Below, piece after piece: positions 25,501 to 35,531 of a DNA stretch of 64,000 nucleotides (position 1 is the stretch's first letter; every line of letters starts with the position of its first letter). Source of the stretch: Larimichthys crocea (Eukaryota; Chordata; Actinopteri; Sciaenidae). The stretch covers positions 3,834,642 through 3,898,641 of the forward strand of contig NC_040013.1 in the NCBI RefSeq assembly GCF_000972845.2, in the 5' to 3' direction. A program made the position numbers and the translations under genes. Below the pieces are notes generated by a model, which worked only from the letters and a program-made list of their open reading frames with translations, was not told the origin of the DNA and did not search any database.

Positions 25501-26347
25501 GTCTAAATATTTAGTCTCCACTCGTTTCCACATGTGCCACTCAAGTCAAAGTAAATAATGCAGCCATGAAAGTGAGGTCCTGTCCTCTCGCTGAATGCGA
25601 CCAACACAAAGAGCTCATGTGCATGTATACGTGCAATGAAAATCCTTGAAAAGGGGAACAGGAGTCATTTAACAGTACTTTGATGACACATGGGTGGCTG
25701 ATTTAACCGTGTGTACTGCTGCTTCTGCAGGGCATAAAAAGGTCGAACTTTCATAACTGCAGTACTACTATAAATATGTTTTCCAGTGGCTGCTCCAGTG
25801 CTTTACATTTAGTGGTAAGGCTGTGAGGTTTGGACATAAGGGAATCAGATAGGTTGAGTCTGGTCAGATGATACTTTTTGTTGCTAAATTGGTTAGATGG
25901 TTTGGTTTCAGGGTCAGGGAGTTCACCTCGTCACACCTGATTGACTCACTCTGTCGTTTATTATTTTGCAGATTAGGATGAAACTGCTGAATCTGAATGA
26001 CAGTCAGCGTCGGCGTTTGAATCTAAAGCTCATTTTTCAAAAGGACAAACGCACAAACAGTCTGTTTAACCAACACAATGTGCCGTTTCCTTTAACTGCA
26101 GAAGACATTTCGTTTTCCAAGCTGTGCATCTTTTTTTTTTCTACTCGGCATTACGTTTACCTACTTATCCCATTGTTCTCAGTGAAACTTCACACGCGTT
26201 CACACAAAAGAAAGGTGTGATGAATAGATAGGCACGCCTCGAGCAAGCAAAGAGAGATTCGGTGAGAATGCGTGCAGAGAAAGGTGATAGTCACTATGAG
26301 TTGTGTAAGGGGTGTTGAGATGATTAATGGGGGAGGAAACAACAACA
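22561..26347. other. Intergenic, tcf7l1 to SINE
   Basis: No gene was recognised. The 23.1-23.3 kb stretch has dense TTAATTAA/CATTAGG/CAATTAG cores and looks like a possible enhancer. There is a short CA array near 24.9 kb and a CT/C-rich stretch near 23.64 kb. The remainder is AT-rich and unremarkable. Confidence 0.7.
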
Positions 26348-26565
26348 ACAAGGTCAGAGGTCGGGGCGGTCGGTAGCGTAGTGGGTTAAGCGGCCGCCCC
26401 GTGTGTGGAGGCTATAGTCCTCACTGCAGCTGGCCCCGGTTCGAATCCCAAATCGGACGGCTAATTTACTGCGTGTCACTCCCCCTCTCTCTGCTTCCTG
26501 TCTATCTTCAGCTGTACTATCAATAAAGGCATAAAAAGGCCACAAAAAAAACAAGGTCACAGGTC
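26348..26565 (+). mobile_element. tRNA-derived SINE with target-site duplication
   Basis: The body at 26363-26550 has a tRNA-like head with an A-box-like TAGCGTAGTGGGTTAAGC and a B-box-like GGTTCGAATCC, a short unrelated body, and an A-rich tail. It is flanked by a 15-bp direct repeat with one mismatch (26348-26362 ACAAGGTCAGAGGTC; 26551-26565 ACAAGGTCACAGGTC). This is the target-site duplication expected of LINE-mediated insertion. The SINE subfamily was not identified. Confidence 0.85.
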
Positions 26566-27118
26566 ATGCATGAATTTCTTCTGTAACTCTTTGATTTTTA
26601 TTGAAATGTTGCATAATTTGATCAAACATTTAAATGAAGCCACTTAAAAGGTTCAGAGGGGAGAGTGCCATCAACAACTCTCAGACATCAGAGACAAATT
26701 ATATTTTATAAGCTGATCGTGTGTTTTTATACTCAAATCTTCATGTACCCGAGCTGCACAATATTCCACATAATTATATAAAACGGAAATAGTTGTGAAA
26801 GGGACAAATAGTCTCAGAATTGTACTCAAGTTACTTTGTTCAACTCCAGCACTGGATGCTGGATTGGTAGCAGGGGAGGTGTCAGTTCACCTCCAACCCC
26901 TTACTGCTCCCATCACTGCACCATCTCTCCACATGCCCTCTGCATGTGTGTGTGGCTGTATTTCAGGCCTATATGTAAAAACTTCTAGTATCTATTCTAT
27001 GTAATATGTAAAATAATGCTTAATAATCTTATTTTATGACACATTTATGACAGTTGGCCATTGCTCCATCAGCTCTTTGGTTGTTTTCTATGCATTTTAT
27101 GATGTTTATGATCTAAAC

Positions 27119-27566
27119 CAGTGGTTCTTAACCTGGGTTCGATCGAACCCTAGGGGTTCGGTGAGTCGGTCTCAGGGGTTCGGTGGAGCGTCAGCCCTGG
27201 AATTTTTTATACCATTTGTTACAACATATCTTTGTGAGCAATCGTTTTCGAGGATGCTGGACATAAAAACTAAGAAAAGGAACAGACTCTGCTGTGAAAA
27301 TGACATGAGACTGGCACTTGCCAAGGTGAAGCCACGCATATCTGAACTGGTCTCTCAAAGGCAACAGCAGAAGTCACACTGAGGTAAGTTGTTGTGAGTT
27401 CATGCACTGTGTTGGTTTTGTTATTTGAACAAGGTGATGTTAATGCACGGTTCATTTTGTGCACCAGTAAAAAAATCATATTTTATTTTTTACTAAAGAA
27501 GGGTTCGGTGAATGAGCATATGAAACTGGTGGGGTTCGGTACCTCCAACAAGGTTAAGAACCACTG
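27119..27566 (+). mobile_element. Short hAT-type DNA transposon with residual transposase C-terminus
   Basis: The element has perfect 16-bp terminal inverted repeats (CAGTGGTTCTTAACCT at 27119-27134, its reverse complement at 27551-27566), a typical hAT/Charlie-style end. Inside, an open frame ending at a TGA at 27380-27382 encodes FIPFVTTYLCEQSFSRMLDI, then KTKKRNRL and KPRISELVS, which matches the C-terminal dimerisation region of hAT/ZBED-like transposases. The rest of the transposase is missing, so it is non-autonomous. A clean 8-bp target duplication is not visible. Confidence 0.85.
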
Positions 27567-27674
27567 TTTCAAATCTGAGACATATCTGCTCCAGCAGCCT
27601 CAGCTTGGAGCTTTGGTGCCCTCTATGTTTGGGAAGCAGTGCGTTTTTCATAAAAACATGGCATGGCACCTGTA

Positions 27675-27881
27675 GGTGGCGGTGAACTTCTCCACCTCCT
27701 CTCTCTCTCTCTCTCTTTCTGTCTCCACCCGCAGAAGAAGAGCAGGATGAGGCTGCGTGGTTAATGGTTTGTACACGGAAGCAGTGAGTGGATTTGTCAC
27801 AGTCTCAGCTCCGACCTGTCGACCTGCGTGCGTCCGCGCTCAGCTTCAGCCGTGCGTCTTTGGAGTCTCCGTGTGGACGCG
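27675..27881 (+). promoter_or_regulatory. tgoln2: Probable tgoln2 promoter / 5' UTR
   Basis: This GC-richer stretch with CpGs lies directly before the tgoln2 start codon. It contains a CT microsatellite (about 27700-27722) and a pyrimidine-CAG (about 27733) that could be an initiator or 5' UTR splice acceptor. No TATA box was seen, and the exact transcription start is unknown. Confidence 0.4.
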
Positions 27882-27936
27882 ATGAGGACCTCCGTGTTCG
27901 TGCTCGCTGTGTTTCTGTGTTTCCTCCTGGTCAGAG
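27882..27936 (+). CDS. tgoln2: tgoln2 exon 1, signal peptide
   Basis: This exon has 55 nt. The ATG sits in CGCGATGAGG and is followed by a hydrophobic signal peptide. It splices through the donor GTGAGT in phase 1 to exon 2. Confidence 0.9.
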
Positions 27937-30900
27937 GTGAGTGGGGGACTTTTTCCTTAAGATGTCTGACGTAATTTCGAGAAACGCTTTGATAATCAGC
28001 CAATTAATCTGTTTAACCCATGATTAAATCAGCTGATTTAACCGAGAGGAGAAGAATGGATCCGTTTCAGAGCGTCGGTGTCGGGCTGAATTGGTGAAAT
28101 AATGGAAATATATTCACATCCCTGCTGTTTAAACGGCGTTAATGAACATTTAGTGAAAAGTAAAGTTAAATTCAGACTGAAACATGAGAAGAAAAGCCGT
28201 TTCTGGCCTGTCCTGTGCGTTTGGAAGCAGCATGTCCGGATTTACCTGTTTTTTATTTAAAGCAGCTTTTTCCCGGAGATACAGTTTCTTAAAGGACTTT
28301 AAACACAGCACTCACATCTGCTTTCTGTTCCTTATCAACCCTTCTTCACTGTGTACACAGCCTGTGTATATGCATCTATAAATAGCAGCTTAATTACAGG
28401 CTCAGACGACCAGCGCTCTTATTTTGAAATCGCCCCACCTGTCAGTTAGTTTGAAAACCGTTTTGAGCAAACACAAGTTAATTATTATTTGTCAAACACA
28501 GTCCTTCTATAAGCTGTGATAAGATGAGTTTATGAATGAGCTGAGATAATGCAGGCATCGCCCTTATTCATATTATTGGTACTTCAACTAACAGATTTTC
28601 AAATTAAAATCAAATTACCAAGATAAAGCAGCATGCAGTTAATCAGGTACACCTGTACAAGCTGTGCCGGGACTTCATTACATTCATTCATCTTATCATG
28701 TTCATTTTATGTATGAGTTATTATACTTGAGTTATGTATATTTCTATAGACTGTAGCTGCTGGACTGCATGTTAATGAAGTTTTCATTATTCTTTTAAGT
28801 CACTGGTTGAGTTACCGTTTGCAGTGCATGATCAAACTCCGGTGCAAATGACTCTAACTATGAAATTAGTGTAAAATATCTGCATATTTACAAGCTGTAA
28901 GAACACACACACACACACTGGGAGAAGGTCAAACACTAATCACACACCCACACACACACACACACACCTCACCGCATCCTGCTCGGCACACATGAAGAGG
29001 AGGTAGCGCGGCATGCGTGGGAATAACTTACACTTTAATATATTTTAATTTATTTCCCCCCGATGGTCTAAATAAGTGTTACGACCGGGTATAAGGGTGT
29101 GAAAAGAAGTAACATAAAACCAGATTTTAAGGTTAATAAACAAAAGTATTTTATTACATGAAAGATCAGATCGTTTTAACAAAAGGAGGTGAGGCAAAAG
29201 GGAACTAACAAGAACGAACAAACAAGTATAACAGAAAGAGAACTCTAACAGAGCCTATGATATCTAACTAGAAAACCAAAACGAGAAATCTAAACCTAAC
29301 ACTAAATAACAATACACACATCCAAAACAGCACCCCTGAGCTAATGGGTCTAACATAAAAATACTCTCGAGTGCAATCAGTCACTAAACGTCTAAACTAA
29401 TCTCTGCCCAGTCCCAGACGAAATCCTCACAGATTTGAACAGTTTCCAAACACGATTTTTGTAAGACAAAACGAGGCGAGCTCATAGCCATAATACAAAA
29501 TCAAGCCACCACGATGCTCGGGCGCCTGCTCGCAGCCAATCCCAATCCCATCGGCGTCCGGAATCGACGCCGTCAGGATCCAACCCCTCACCAGCAACCG
29601 CAGACCTGAATTTACATAAGGGAAAGACACCACACACAATGATGGCGGCCGTAACAAAAAGTCACTGAATTGGTTGCTGCACGCTTTTAGTAACAAACTC
29701 TGCTGAAAGGGTTTATAAAGCCACTAAAGCTGTTGAGAAAAGACTCTGGTCGTCTCTCTGGTTGATTTCGTGTGAGTGAAGTAGCATAGAGCTCGTCTCG
29801 CATTTTTCAAATTTGAACACGCACATTTAAAATGTGCTCCATGATGCATAGATGTAGTCGTTTCAACTTTTAGATGATGTGTTTCTGTACGACACGAGAC
29901 TGCAAGATGATATTAGATCCACCTGTGCTCCTCCTGATATGAGCTTCCTCATGAATGCAGTCAGGGTGGACAGTTTGCATCAGGACGAGGAGCTTTAGGT
30001 GATGTTGATGGACCTATATAACGTGACAACTGAGCATGTCGTCACTTATTTTTGCACTGTTCCACACGACCCAGCAAAAATGAGATTTGGTGACATGAAA
30101 TTAAAGAAATCAAGATGTTGTCAAAATAAAATCTAACAGTGATTTTTAGGTTCTGTGGTTTTAAGATGCACCTGAGAAATAACAGTAATTAAGATTTTAA
30201 TTTTATTGTTTGTTCTTGTTCAGCCTGCACACCAAACACGTTTAATTATATTTCCAAGTTTGTCAGTATGCCAGCATGTGGAGGCTGCTTCCTTGACCTT
30301 AATGTTACGAGCTTTATGCTGTGCTTTTTACAGCATATAATCTAATCATCTAATGAAATCATCTCAGTTAATTTGATCAAGCTGGGCCTAACGAGAAGAA
30401 GACAGGGAACATTGCTAACGAGGTGAGAGAGAACAAACAAGTAGTGCAAACTGACTCAAACGTTTGCAGTGGAAACAAAGAAGGGCAAGCAAACAAAGGT
30501 GTCTGTGTCAGCAATACAGAAGTAACAATGGGAGCATTCATGGAATTTATTTTTAGATGGAATTATATCATTGTTTTTCTGTGTTCTGCTTGTTAAAGCA
30601 CTACATCACACATTGTTTTTGTTTGTTTTATTATTTACAGGGGCTCCAGTACCACCGAACAATGAGACGCCAGCAGCATCGATTACAGACCAAACTGTAA
30701 AAGAACAGTCTACCGACAACGGACAACCAGAAGAAAATGTAGTGAAAACTACTAAAACTGGTACTGATGGAAAGTCAGTGGAACCCAGCGTCACAGATCA
30801 GTCAAAGGCTGGGAAAGATAAGGAGGGAACGGACAAGACAACGCAAGCAAATAAAGACACCTCCGAAGAGAAGGCCACTGATAACAACGCAAACACACAG

Positions 30901-32633
30901 TCGAGAGTAGCCAGTGGGGGAGATGCGCAGGGAAATACTGCTGCACAGGGAGAGGCGAAGGGAACGGATGCTGGAGCGGGAGATGCGAAGGGAACGGATG
31001 CTGGAGCGGGAGATGTGAAGGGAAAGGATGCTGGAGCGGGAGATGTGAAGGGAACGGATGCTGGAGCGGGAGATGTGAAGGGAAAGGATGCTGGAGCGGG
31101 AGATGTGAAGGGAAAGGATGCTGGAGCGGGAGATGCGAAGGGAAAGGATGCTGGAGCGGGAGATGCGAAGGGAAAGGATGCTGGAGCGGGAGATGTGAAG
31201 GGAAAGGATGCTGGAGAGGGAGATGTGAAGGGAAAGGATGCTGGAGCGGGAGATGTGAAGGGAAAGGATGCTGGAGCGGGAGATGTGAAGGGAAAGGATG
31301 CTGGAGCGGGAGATGTGAAGGGAAAGGATGCTGGAGCGGGAGATGTGAAGGGAAAGGATGCTGGAGCGGGAGATGTGAAGGGAAAGGATGCTGGAGCGGG
31401 AGATGTGAAGGGAAAGGATGCTGGAGCGGGAGATGTGAAGGGAAAGGATGCTGGAGCGGGAGATGTGAAGGGAAAGGATGCTGGAGCGGGAGATGTGAAG
31501 GGAAAGGATGCTGGAGCGGGAGATGTGAAGGGAAAGGATGCTGGAGCGGGAGATGCGAAGGGAACGGATGCTGGAGCGGGAGATGTGAAGGGAAAGGATG
31601 CTGGAGCGGGAGATGTGAAGGGAAAGGATGCTGGAGCGGGAGATGTGAAGGGAAAGGATGCTGGAGCGGGAGATGTGAAGGGAAAGGATGCTGGAGCGGG
31701 AGATGTGAAGGGAAAGGATGCTGGAGCGGGAGATGTGAAGGGAAAGGATGCTGGAGCGGGAGATGTGAAGGGAAAGGATGCTGGAGCGGGAGATGTGAAG
31801 GGAAAGGATGATGGAGCGGGAGATGCGAAGGGAAAGGATGCTGGAGCGGGAGATGCGAAGGGAAAGGATGCTGGAGCGGGAGATGTGAAAGGAAAGGAAG
31901 CCAGTGGGAAGACGGAAGGGAGGAACGTTGATGAGGACGTAGCGGAAAGCAGTCATTTCTTCGCCTACCTCGTCTGCACGGCTGTGCTGGTGGCAGTGCT
32001 TTACATCACCTACCACAACAAGCGAAAGGTACGTGACATTCTGTTTCTCGGACCTCTGAGGCAGATGGTTTCCACTGACCCAGATTTGAGTAACAAATGT
32101 GGTCCGTGCGTTCTTATTGCAACAAACATAGATGGAAGTGGAATATATTCAAACACAGAAATGACTCATGTTTGTTTTATATATTCTGTCAGGTTTCCAC
32201 TACATGCAAGAGAATAACTGCACTATAGTTTGAGCTTTACAGTAAATTTGAATCAGACTAACTCAAACTCTTTGGTTTTCATTAGCTTAATCCATCCAAA
32301 AACCCAAAGTGAAGTTTTACCCTTTACAGAGCCGAGCGAGCTGTTTGACAGCATAACTGGTGCATAATGAAACAGATGACACAGAAAGATTGAGCCAACT
32401 GAAAACTTGCCAATGTTTCTTTCTTTCTCTCTCTTTTTTTTCCTTCCTCCAGATAATTGCTTTTGTTTTGGAAGGAAAGAAATCCAGATCCGCACGTCGA
32501 CCTAAATCCGGAGAATACCAGAAGCTGGAACAGCAAGTAAGTTGCTGAATAAAGGAATAACACCTCGCTCCACCCCGTTTGATTAAAATCTACTTCCACT
32601 GAATGTTCTGTGTGCACTTTCTTTCAGATGTGA
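27882..32633 (+). CDS. tgoln2: tgoln2: trans-Golgi network integral membrane protein (TGN38/TGN46-like)
   Basis: A type I membrane protein that cycles between the trans-Golgi network and the plasma membrane. Exons are 27882-27936, 30641-32028, 32453-32536 and 32628-32633, giving 510 residues. Residues 1-18 ([18 protein letters not shown]) form a signal peptide. Residues 20-125 are a Thr/Lys/Asp/Glu-rich lumenal stretch, and 126-435 are 31 copies of a decapeptide, consensus [10 protein letters not shown]. The block [20 protein letters not shown] starts the membrane segment (about 458-476). The cytosolic tail [20 protein letters not shown] continues to EYQKL (YQKL at 503-506), a Yxx-phi retrieval signal equivalent to mammalian YQRL. 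Membrane and tail regions match human TGN46 closely while the lumenal domain has diverged, as is usual in this family. Position next to tcf7l1 agrees with human synteny. Confidence 0.95.
27937..30640 (+). other. tgoln2: tgoln2 intron 1, 2.7 kb
   Basis: The intron runs from GTGAGT to TTATTTACAG. It contains interrupted CA arrays near 28.90-28.97 kb and a probable inserted transposon or solo LTR (29077-29656). The rest is AT-rich unique sequence. The in-frame ATG at 30571 lies in this intron and is not a start. Confidence 0.8.
29077..29656. mobile_element. Candidate solo LTR or non-autonomous transposon, TGTTACG...CGTAACA ends
   Basis: The ends are TGTTACGACCGG (from 29077) and GCGGCCGTAACA (to 29656), inverted repeats with two mismatches over 12 bp and TG...CA termini. 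The 5-bp flanks are ATAAG and AAAAG, a possible target duplication with one mismatch. The 580-bp interior has an AATAAA and no coding frame of note. The boundaries fit either a solo LTR or a short-TIR DNA element; the sequence does not decide. Confidence 0.5.
30641..32028 (+). CDS. tgoln2: tgoln2 exon 2, lumenal domain, repeat array and membrane segment
   Basis: This exon has 1388 nt, acceptor TTATTTACAG and donor GTACGT. It starts [14 protein letters not shown] and carries the whole lumenal region, the 31-unit minisatellite and the membrane segment up to HNKRK. The single long frame spanning the repeat is intact. Confidence 0.95.
30961..31890 (+). repeat. 30-bp coding minisatellite, 31 units
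   Basis: There are thirty-one head-to-tail 30-bp units without any length change, encoding consensus [10 protein letters not shown]. The variants are few: K to T in units 1, 2, 4 and 21; V to A (GTG to GCG) in units 1, 6, 7, 20, 29 and 30; A to E in unit 9; A to D in unit 29. Near-identity at the nucleotide level implies recent expansion or ongoing homogenisation. Confidence 0.97.
32453..32536 (+). CDS. tgoln2: tgoln2 exon 3, cytosolic tail with YQKL sorting signal
   Basis: This exon has 84 nt and 28 whole codons, [20 protein letters not shown] then EYQKLEQQ. It corresponds to the mammalian TGN38/46 tail ([18 protein letters not shown], then YQRL). The Tyr-x-x-Leu motif binds AP-2/AP-1 mu subunits in the mammalian protein. 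The donor is GTAAGT. Confidence 0.96.
32628..32633 (+). CDS. tgoln2: tgoln2 exon 4, Met plus stop
   Basis: After the acceptor CTTTCTTTCAG the reading frame continues with only ATG TGA, so the last exon adds one methionine and the stop. The rest of the exon is 3' UTR. Confidence 0.8.
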   Translation: M

Positions 32634-33183
32634 TTCTCTTGGAGCCGTCGCCTGGAGCAGTTGAATACACTGGGAGTTGTGCGAATGGATACTTGCATTA
32701 GATGTTTTCCAGTGTACTCTGCGTTGATTTCCCCTCGTGTTGAATGAGGACGTTCTTCTCTTATGTACCTTTTTCTAGATGCTTATTCTATGACTATGCA
32801 GATGACACTGTTGCCTTATTGAGGGGGGAGTAGTGAAATGTAGTGAAGGTAAAATAAGCATGCTGTCTTTGCACTTGTGTCGTTATTCCACTTTTGAAGC
32901 AATCTTGTAATTTGACCTGACTAAGGTCCTGACTCAGGATATTTCAGTAGCAGATGTAAATGTGGATGGACTCCGATTCCAGCCTTGAAATCTCTGTAAA
33001 ATACTGCCTGTGTACAATTTCTCTGAGGTTTTTTAAACGTCTCAGTTGGAGTTGGATCACAGCGGGATTTCTGCTTGTGTTCAGAACCGTATGGTGACGG
33101 CCGGTTGAATGTAATGGCTGCCTTCATTCTGCAATTGAGATATTAGCACCGTCCTCACCCACTTGGACAGATGGAGCCTGTGG

Positions 33184-33290
33184 TTAAAGCAGTAGTTTGA
33201 TATTTTGGAGAATATGCTTATTTGACAAGAAGAAAACCCTGATATCTTATGGTAAAAATAACATTAAGGCTACAGCTGGTTAGGTCATAC
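33184..33290 (+). mobile_element. Degraded fragment of a TTAAAG-ended teleost repeat
   Basis: TTAAAGCAGTAGTTTGATAT, then TTTTGGAGAATATGCTTATT and GGCTACAGCTGGTTAG, follow the start of the repeat family seen better preserved at 48788. The assignment rests on recall of the family, and this copy is heavily diverged. Confidence 0.5.
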
Positions 33291-33783
33291 TATTTTATTC
33301 TATTTTTTTTTACTGTCGTGGGTGTGGGCATGTCGTGCTAAGGCTAGACCAAAAAAAAAATTTCCATAATGTCGGACGAGTCGTTCCAAAAGCAAATAAA
33401 CAGCTGAACAACTGATGTCAGGGTGTTGGGCGTACGCGTAAATGCTTCTTTCTGTATCCACACTCACTGTCGATGCAAAACAGTTGGTGTGGTGTGACTC
33501 GTGTTGTTAAACTGTCCGTTGTCTGGTTCACCTGGTATGATCGCCCAACGCATCCGTGGCCAGTTTCAGTATTCCTGTTTGTGTTGGAACTTTTCTAGTT
33601 TGTGCTTCGTGTTGCTTTGCTTTGAGATTCCGGTCTGAAATGTTGTTTTAAGCTGAAAACGGTTTTGTAAGAAGAAAATTGGCCAACAGCTGTGTTGTTT
33701 TGACTGTTGTGACTGCACTATTGTGGGCGGGGGGGTGTCTAGGGATAGGTTGACCACTAATATATTAGATTAAATCACTCCTG

Positions 33784-33787
<4 letters not shown>

Positions 33788-33823
<36 letters not shown>
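33788..33823. repeat. (TG)18 microsatellite
   Basis: An uninterrupted dinucleotide array downstream of tgoln2. Confidence 0.97.
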
Positions 33824-33824
<1 letters not shown>

Positions 33825-34027
33825 GATGTTCAGAGATGACAGACTTGTGCCAAATTCTGAAATATTACTGTGATTCTGTGATTCTTGTATTGTGCCTGTC
33901 TTCTGAATTAACACACTATTTCCACTCGTTTGGAAGGAAAGCTAATGTTACCCAATTGTTTCATGGCTGAATCAGAGTCCGTATTCTGTTTCCAATTTTT
34001 TTTTTTTTTTTTATTGTGAAATCTGCA

Positions 34028-34033
34028 AATAAA
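34028..34033 (+). promoter_or_regulatory. tgoln2: Candidate polyadenylation signal of tgoln2
   Basis: An AATAAA hexamer about 1.4 kb after the stop; other AATAAA copies lie within the next 260 bases. Confidence 0.45.
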
Positions 34034-34755
34034 ATTCGAGGTTTTTATAAATAAATAAAACAACACATGGCTATTTTCAGGAATGACACGAGCACCAGAA
34101 TCGGTTAGAAAATGTCAGAGAGTCGTTCTTTCGTACAGTCTGACTGAGAGTGGCATGAAATTTGCATGTTTTGGAGATGTTTGACTACATGGCTCAATAA
34201 CTTTTTTGTCTGTACACACAAAGAAAAAAAAAACATCCTGAACCTTCAAATGTATGACTGCACGAGAGGAGCATCGATTCTAAAATAAAAGCTTTTTGTA
34301 TTTTCTAGCCTCAAATGTGTTTGTTGGACTGCCTTCACTGTCACGATTTATAACCTGTCACAAATTCATTTCACAACACTGTGGGAATTTAAAACCGAAA
34401 GAAGGAAGTCAAACTTCTTTTTTGTTGTTGTTGCTGTTTGTTTCCATGGTACTGAAAGCCAAACCACATTTACAGTTACAACACTGACATTTTAAACCAC
34501 TGACCTTTTTCACAGCTGCCATTTTATCACGAACATGCACCATGTACAGCACGCTGACCCTTAATTATCAGTGTCATTGGTAACACCTGTGTTTACTGTC
34601 TCATGTCATGAAATAACGTCATGTCGATTGTGAAATAACTGCATCACCAGTCATATGAACTGATTTAAAAATACCAATAGAGCAATGTGCTTTCAAATCC
34701 TTTAAAAAAAACATATCAGCAAAATCCAAAAAAAAAAAAAATATATAACTTATAA

Positions 34756-34813
34756 ATGAACTTATAAATATAAATCTATTAATGCCGTACATAATGAGCC
34801 ATAAATGCTAATT

Positions 34814-34882
<69 letters not shown>

Positions 34883-34945
34883 GAAAGAAATAGCATTTAT
34901 GGCTCATTATTTATGGCATTAATAGATTTATATTTATAAGTTCAT
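34756..34945. repeat. 55-bp inverted repeat enclosing a (GATA)n array
   Basis: The left arm at 34756-34810 and right arm at 34891-34945 are reverse complements with two mismatches over 55 bp. The 80-bp centre is mostly a GATA array (about 34816-34881). The whole unit could form a cruciform or be a palindromic MITE whose core became a microsatellite. Confidence 0.9.
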
Positions 34946-35531
34946 GACATCCCAACAAGGAAGCAACTGATTAAAAAAAAAAAAGTATTTTATTTAAAGG
35001 TCAGCATTCAAATCTTATTTTCCATAAACCAGCCATTCTTCCATCTAACCAAAACCAAATCTAACCAGTGACTTTATTCAAATGAATGTGAGGAACCTGT
35101 TTCCACACCACAGAGGCCGGATGCAGTCTGAATCATCCCACCAGTAAACGTGTACGTATCAGTTAACAAGTGGAAACTATTTCCCCAGCAGCCGGTTCAG
35201 GACTGAAGAAGCCTGGACGAGAGGTGCCCAGATCTTCACAGGCTCACAACCCGAGTCCAGCTGCAGCTTTTTCCAACGTACTCTGTGCTTCATTGTGAAA
35301 TATGAAAAATCCAGAGAGGAAATGACTCAAACAACTCAAGGGGCCCCTGACTAGACACTTCCCCTTTTGTAAGGGGCCACAAGTGGAAACCACCAGTTTC
35401 ATCAATAACAACCTTTATCTTTAACCAGCTGACTCTGGTGAGGAAATCTGATAAATAGGTGTGTTTTCCATAATAAAGCACATTAAGCCTTTATGCATGT
35501 GACAGTACATAAATGCACACATGTCCCAGTG

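Larger units (their letters stand above)
32634..34045 (+). other. tgoln2: Probable tgoln2 3' UTR
   Basis: Non-coding sequence up to an AATAAA at 34028-34033. It includes a degraded repeat copy (33184-33290) and a (TG)18 array. A further AATAAA near 34283 could give a longer transcript. Confidence 0.5.

Noticed and set aside
30571..30640. Possible tgoln2 start at 30571
   Set aside because: This lies in intron 1 before the acceptor at 30640. The real signal peptide is encoded at 27882.
30802..32016. 404-codon open frame on the - strand
   Set aside because: It is the antisense reading of the tgoln2 30-bp minisatellite ([10 protein letters not shown] repeats); any stop-free unit whose length is a multiple of three gives such a frame. 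The + strand has splice sites, membrane segment and homology.
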